Origin: an uncultured Lachnospiraceae bacterium
GTDB lineage: Bacteria > Bacillota > Clostridia > Lachnospirales > Lachnospiraceae
Reading direction: 5' to 3'
Assembly (NCBI GenBank): GCA_947176785.1
Contig: CAMWSA010000178.1
Span: 1 to 7,695 of the forward strand
DNA length: 7,695 bases
Part shown: positions 5,973-7,695 of the stretch, piece after piece
How the letters are laid out: every line of letters starts with the position of its first letter
Numbering within the stretch: position 1 is the first letter of the stretch
Notes under the pieces: model-generated
What the model was told of the DNA's origin: nothing
Seen by the model: only the letters and a program-made list of their open reading frames with translations
Database searches by the model: none
Made by a program: the position numbers and the translations under genes

Positions 5973-6013
5973 AAAAATCCGCAATGTATCGGCAGGGAAT
6001 ATTCCATGTGCAG
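5973..6013. repeat. Dispersed repeat segment, second copy of 963-1007
   Basis: AAAATCCGCA, then CAGGGAAT, then CCATG and CAG occur in the same order at 964-1007 and 5974-6013, with slightly different spacing. It lies just downstream of the Gx transporter stop and contains the palindrome GGAATATTCC. The remaining bases 5909-5972 show nothing I can name. Confidence 0.5.
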
Positions 6014-6024
6014 AAAAGGCAGGT

Positions 6025-6528
6025 TCATCGGAAGGGCGGGAGCCGCCGCAGGCAGTGCAGGGCAAAGCGGGCGCATAGCCCGGTGAAAAGCCCGGTGACG
6101 ATGCCGCTGATCAGCAGATAGGGCAGATAGGCCAGGACTGCCGGTACCGCCGTGATCAGCAGTGCCGCCATAATCTGTCCCACATTGTGGAAAATGCCCC
6201 CCAGTATGCTGGTCAGTTCCGGAAAGCGTCTGTGCAGCAGACGACTGGCGAGGGTCATGGCGGCAAAGCAGAGCAGCCCGCCGCAGAGGCTGTACAACAG
6301 GCTCATGGCCTGTCCGAAGAGCAGGGAGGACAGCAGGATGCGGGCCAGCAGCACCAGTGCGGCATCCCTGGCATCATAGAGCTGGAGCAGCAACAGAGTG
6401 ACGATATTGGCAAGCCCCAGCTTGATGCCGGGAAGGGGCACCAGGGGAGGCAGCATGCTTTCCACAGAATATATTGCCAGGGCCAGGGTTGCAAACAGGG
6501 CCAGGATAGTGAGTTTGCGTGTATGCAT
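6025..6528 (-). CDS. Gx transporter family protein (heptaprenyl diphosphate synthase component I-like, PF07456-type)
   Basis: A 167-residue membrane protein with about five hydrophobic segments. The signature PLPGIKLGLANIVTLLLL (31-48) and GGIFHNVGQIMAALL (110-124) are characteristic of the family. Members were first named for component I of heptaprenyl diphosphate synthase but look like small S-component-type transporters; the substrate is not established. ATG 6528 has AAGGAG six bases upstream. It lies 51 bases downstream of the NusG-domain-II gene on the same strand, so they are probably co-transcribed. With ApbE nearby this is the gene set found around quinone- or flavin-linked electron transfer in Firmicutes. 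Family call is firm; the biochemical role is inferred. Confidence 0.88.
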   Translation of the reverse strand: MHTRKLTILALFATLALAIYSVESMLPPLVPLPGIKLGLANIVTLLLLQLYDARDAALVLLARILLSSLLFGQAMSLLYSLCGGLLCFAAMTLASRLLHRRFPELTSILGGIFHNVGQIMAALLITAVPAVLAYLPYLLISGIVTGLFTGLCARFALHCLRRLPPFR

Positions 6529-6579
6529 GAGTTCTCCTTATCAATATTGCGCAGTTTAGCAGATTGTGGTATTATTCAT

Positions 6580-6990
6580 TCAGTATGCGACGGCATCCGG
6601 GGAAGCGTCAGGGGAGGCGGAGCCGTCCGGCCTTAACTCAATCACCAGCCGATGGGGGAGGCAGATGATGGGCAGCAGGGAATCGGAGAGACGGCCCTGC
6701 AGGACGCAGATCCGGTCCGGGCAGTCCGCCTCAACAATGGCAATTCCTCCCGGGGAGACCTCTATACTGTTGTATCCTCCATCGGTGGCAGCTATGGTGA
6801 AACGGTATGCTTCCGCCACCGGCCCAAGCGGGATAGTTTGCAGAAGGCGGCCATCCTGATAGATGTAGGCAGTGTAGGTATCTGAACTTTGGAGGCTGCC
6901 CTGTCGCAGCCACAGGATGGAGACGCAGCTGCCCAATAACACGATAATGCCGCCGGCCAGCAGCCAGGCCCTTTTGGTTAAGGTATTCAT
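6580..6990 (-). CDS. Membrane-anchored NusG domain II-containing protein (PF07009-type)
   Basis: A 136-residue protein. Residues about 8-28 form one membrane segment or uncleaved signal, after which the rest is expected outside the membrane. The domain shows GGYNSIEVSPGGIAIVEADC (71-90), CPDRIC (90-95) and IICLPHRLVIEL (108-119), with Cys90, Cys95, Cys110 and His113 as the conserved set; the cysteines could form disulfides or bind a cofactor. Despite the name it is not a transcription factor: it lacks the NusG N-terminal and KOW parts. The C-terminus has a short SPDASPDA repetition. ATG 6990 has AAAGGA about 7 bases upstream. It is the first gene of a minus-strand pair with the Gx transporter and is divergent from apbE, a grouping common near flavinylation and Rnf-type loci. 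The exact function is unknown. Confidence 0.87.
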   Translation of the reverse strand: MNTLTKRAWLLAGGIIVLLGSCVSILWLRQGSLQSSDTYTAYIYQDGRLLQTIPLGPVAEAYRFTIAATDGGYNSIEVSPGGIAIVEADCPDRICVLQGRLSDSLLPIICLPHRLVIELRPDGSASPDASPDAVAY

Positions 6991-7014
6991 TTGGGTTCCT
7001 TTCGTGAGGTCAAA

Positions 7015-7167
7015 TTTGGAAGTGGGGCTTCCAAATACATATTAACGCAATAACACGGGCACAGCCCGCATTATACAGGAACAGGGTAAGTTTGGAAGTA
7101 AAACTTCCAAATACTGATTGATGCAATATTGCGGGCCAGCCTGCGATATGCGGGAGCAGGAAGGAAG
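7015..7167. repeat. Tandem duplication, period about 76 bp, each unit opening with a hairpin
   Basis: Unit A is 7015-7090 and unit B 7091-7167. Both start with TTTGGAAG, a variable loop and CTTCCAAATAC; the loop contains GGGG in A and AAAA in B while the stems are unchanged. Both continue with GCAATA and a second small stem (CGGGC...GCCCG in A; GCGGGC...GCCTGC with one G-T pair in B). The array fills most of the 251-bp region between the divergent NusG-II and apbE genes, beginning 25 bases upstream of the NusG-II start codon, so it is in both leaders or promoters. The end of unit B runs into a minus-strand copy of the CTTCCTTCCTGC family (7156-7172). Confidence 0.8.
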
Positions 7168-7241
7168 ATCTAACCGGCCGTGAGCATAAAGGGTAGCCTG
7201 TCTGGCTCATAAATATCAGTATATCAGAAAGTAAAGGGAAA

Positions 7242-7695
7242 ATGAAGCAGAAGATTTGGGAAAGAAGAGGCATACGAATCCCGGCTGGGGTTGTTTTTTG
7301 GGGACTGGCATTTATGCTGTCCGGCTGCGGTGCCACTCCCGTCCGGCAGCAGTCCTGCGTGGACACAGCTATGGGCACTATCGTGACCCAGACATTGTAT
7401 GTGCAGCAGGGAAGAGGGCAGGCTGATGAAAAAAGTGAATCAGGGGCGGGAACAGATGAGGAGAGTGCTGCCATCATGCAGCTTCTGACGGATTTGGAGC
7501 GGCAGGAGCTGTCCTGGAGGATTGAGGGCTCTGAGGTGGCAGAAATCAATGCCCGGGTATCCGCCGGTACAGAGGCCGGGGCGTCAGCCGGGACAGAGGC
7601 CGGGGTATTCACTGGGGCAGATGCCGGGACATCCGCCAGAACAGAGGCCGGGGTATTCACTGGGGCAGATGCCGGGACATCCGCCAGAACAGAGG
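7242..7695 (+). CDS. apbE: FAD:protein FMN transferase lipoprotein, ApbE family (partial, runs off the right edge)
   Basis: The first 151 codons are visible. Residues 12-28 are a signal peptide ending in the lipobox LSGC with Cys29 as the lipid-bearing residue. DTAMGT (41-46), LERQELSWRIEGSEVAEINA (85-104) is the ApbE N-terminal pattern in which the enzyme family aligns its first conserved helix. ApbE proteins, anchored outside the membrane, use FAD and Mg to attach FMN to a threonine of partner proteins in electron-transfer complexes. From about residue 108 the sequence enters Gly/Ala/Thr-rich tandem repeats that continue to the edge, inside the position where the domain should go on, so the repeat is an insertion in a loop. 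The conserved core (flavin site, C-terminal DxxxT region) is outside the window. The ATG has a poorly spaced AAAGGG just upstream. ApbE identity is likely but rests on the N-terminus. Confidence 0.8.
   Translation, partial: MKQKIWERRGIRIPAGVVFWGLAFMLSGCGATPVRQQSCVDTAMGTIVTQTLYVQQGRGQADEKSESGAGTDEESAAIMQLLTDLERQELSWRIEGSEVAEINARVSAGTEAGASAGTEAGVFTGADAGTSARTEAGVFTGADAGTSARTE
7569..7695 (+). repeat. In-frame 24/48-bp tandem repeats inside apbE
   Basis: The basic unit is 24 bases (eight residues, with AG at positions 3-4: TEAGASAG, TEAGVFTG, ADAGTSAR). The last two types form a 48-base higher-order unit, 7593-7640 and 7641-7688, which are identical at all 48 positions; a third begins at 7689 and is cut by the window edge. 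Identity at DNA level means very recent duplication or ongoing homogenisation, and copy number probably varies between strains. Confidence 0.9.

Noticed and set aside
7010..7660. 216-codon minus-strand frame opposite the apbE start
   Set aside because: Its N-terminal Pro/Ala/Ser/Asp repeats are just the complement of the apbE tandem repeats, and the plus strand has a lipobox and ApbE motifs.
7569..7695. CRISPR-like array at the right edge
   Set aside because: The units are contiguous, without unique spacers, and in frame with a lipoprotein enzyme, so they are coding tandem repeats.

Overview
The window looks like a chromosomal segment of a Gram-positive gut-type Clostridia, most likely Lachnospiraceae. 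The reasons are the strong AGGAGG-type ribosome binding sites, a GC-rich coding style with G/C-ending codons, the gene order folC-folE-HD-folP-folBK, a neighbouring NusG-domain-II / Gx-transporter / ApbE locus, and AT-richer intergenic repeats between compact genes. The species cannot be named from the sequence alone.

Layout. Positions 1-173 hold a hairpin and no convincing gene. A small membrane protein of the 'putative ABC transporter permease' (CmpB-like) family is on the minus strand (174-575). Positions 576-1259 hold no gene but are rich in inverted repeats: a 458-bp palindromic element (644-1101) with 31-nt terminal inverted repeats and two internal arms, then a separate hairpin (1143-1235) just before the folC ribosome binding site. 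A five-gene folate operon on the plus strand follows: folC (1260-2561), folE (2661-3215), an HD-domain hydrolase (3258-3740), folP (3820-4791) and a folB-folK fusion (4993-5853). A perfect 19-bp hairpin separates it from a convergent minus-strand pair, Gx transporter (6025-6528) and NusG-domain-II protein (6580-6990). A 251-bp divergent intergenic region with a 76-bp tandem duplication leads to an apbE-like lipoprotein gene that runs off the right edge (7242-7695).

How the genes work together. FolE makes dihydroneopterin triphosphate from GTP; FolB and FolK turn dihydroneopterin into hydroxymethyl-dihydropterin pyrophosphate; FolP joins it to p-aminobenzoate; FolC adds glutamate. The step removing the triphosphate has no Nudix-type (FolQ) gene here, and the HD protein in the middle of the operon is the natural candidate. 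The NusG-II, Gx and ApbE genes resemble loci for flavinylated, membrane-linked electron transfer.

Most unusual points: (1) a dispersed palindromic repeat family with core CTTCCTTCCTGC, at least six copies in 7.7 kb, two of which begin exactly at the stop codons of folP and folBK; (2) in-frame Gly/Ala-rich tandem repeats inside two enzymes, folP (five 27-bp units) and apbE (24/48-bp units, the last two identical); (3) the large three-branched palindromic element upstream of folC.
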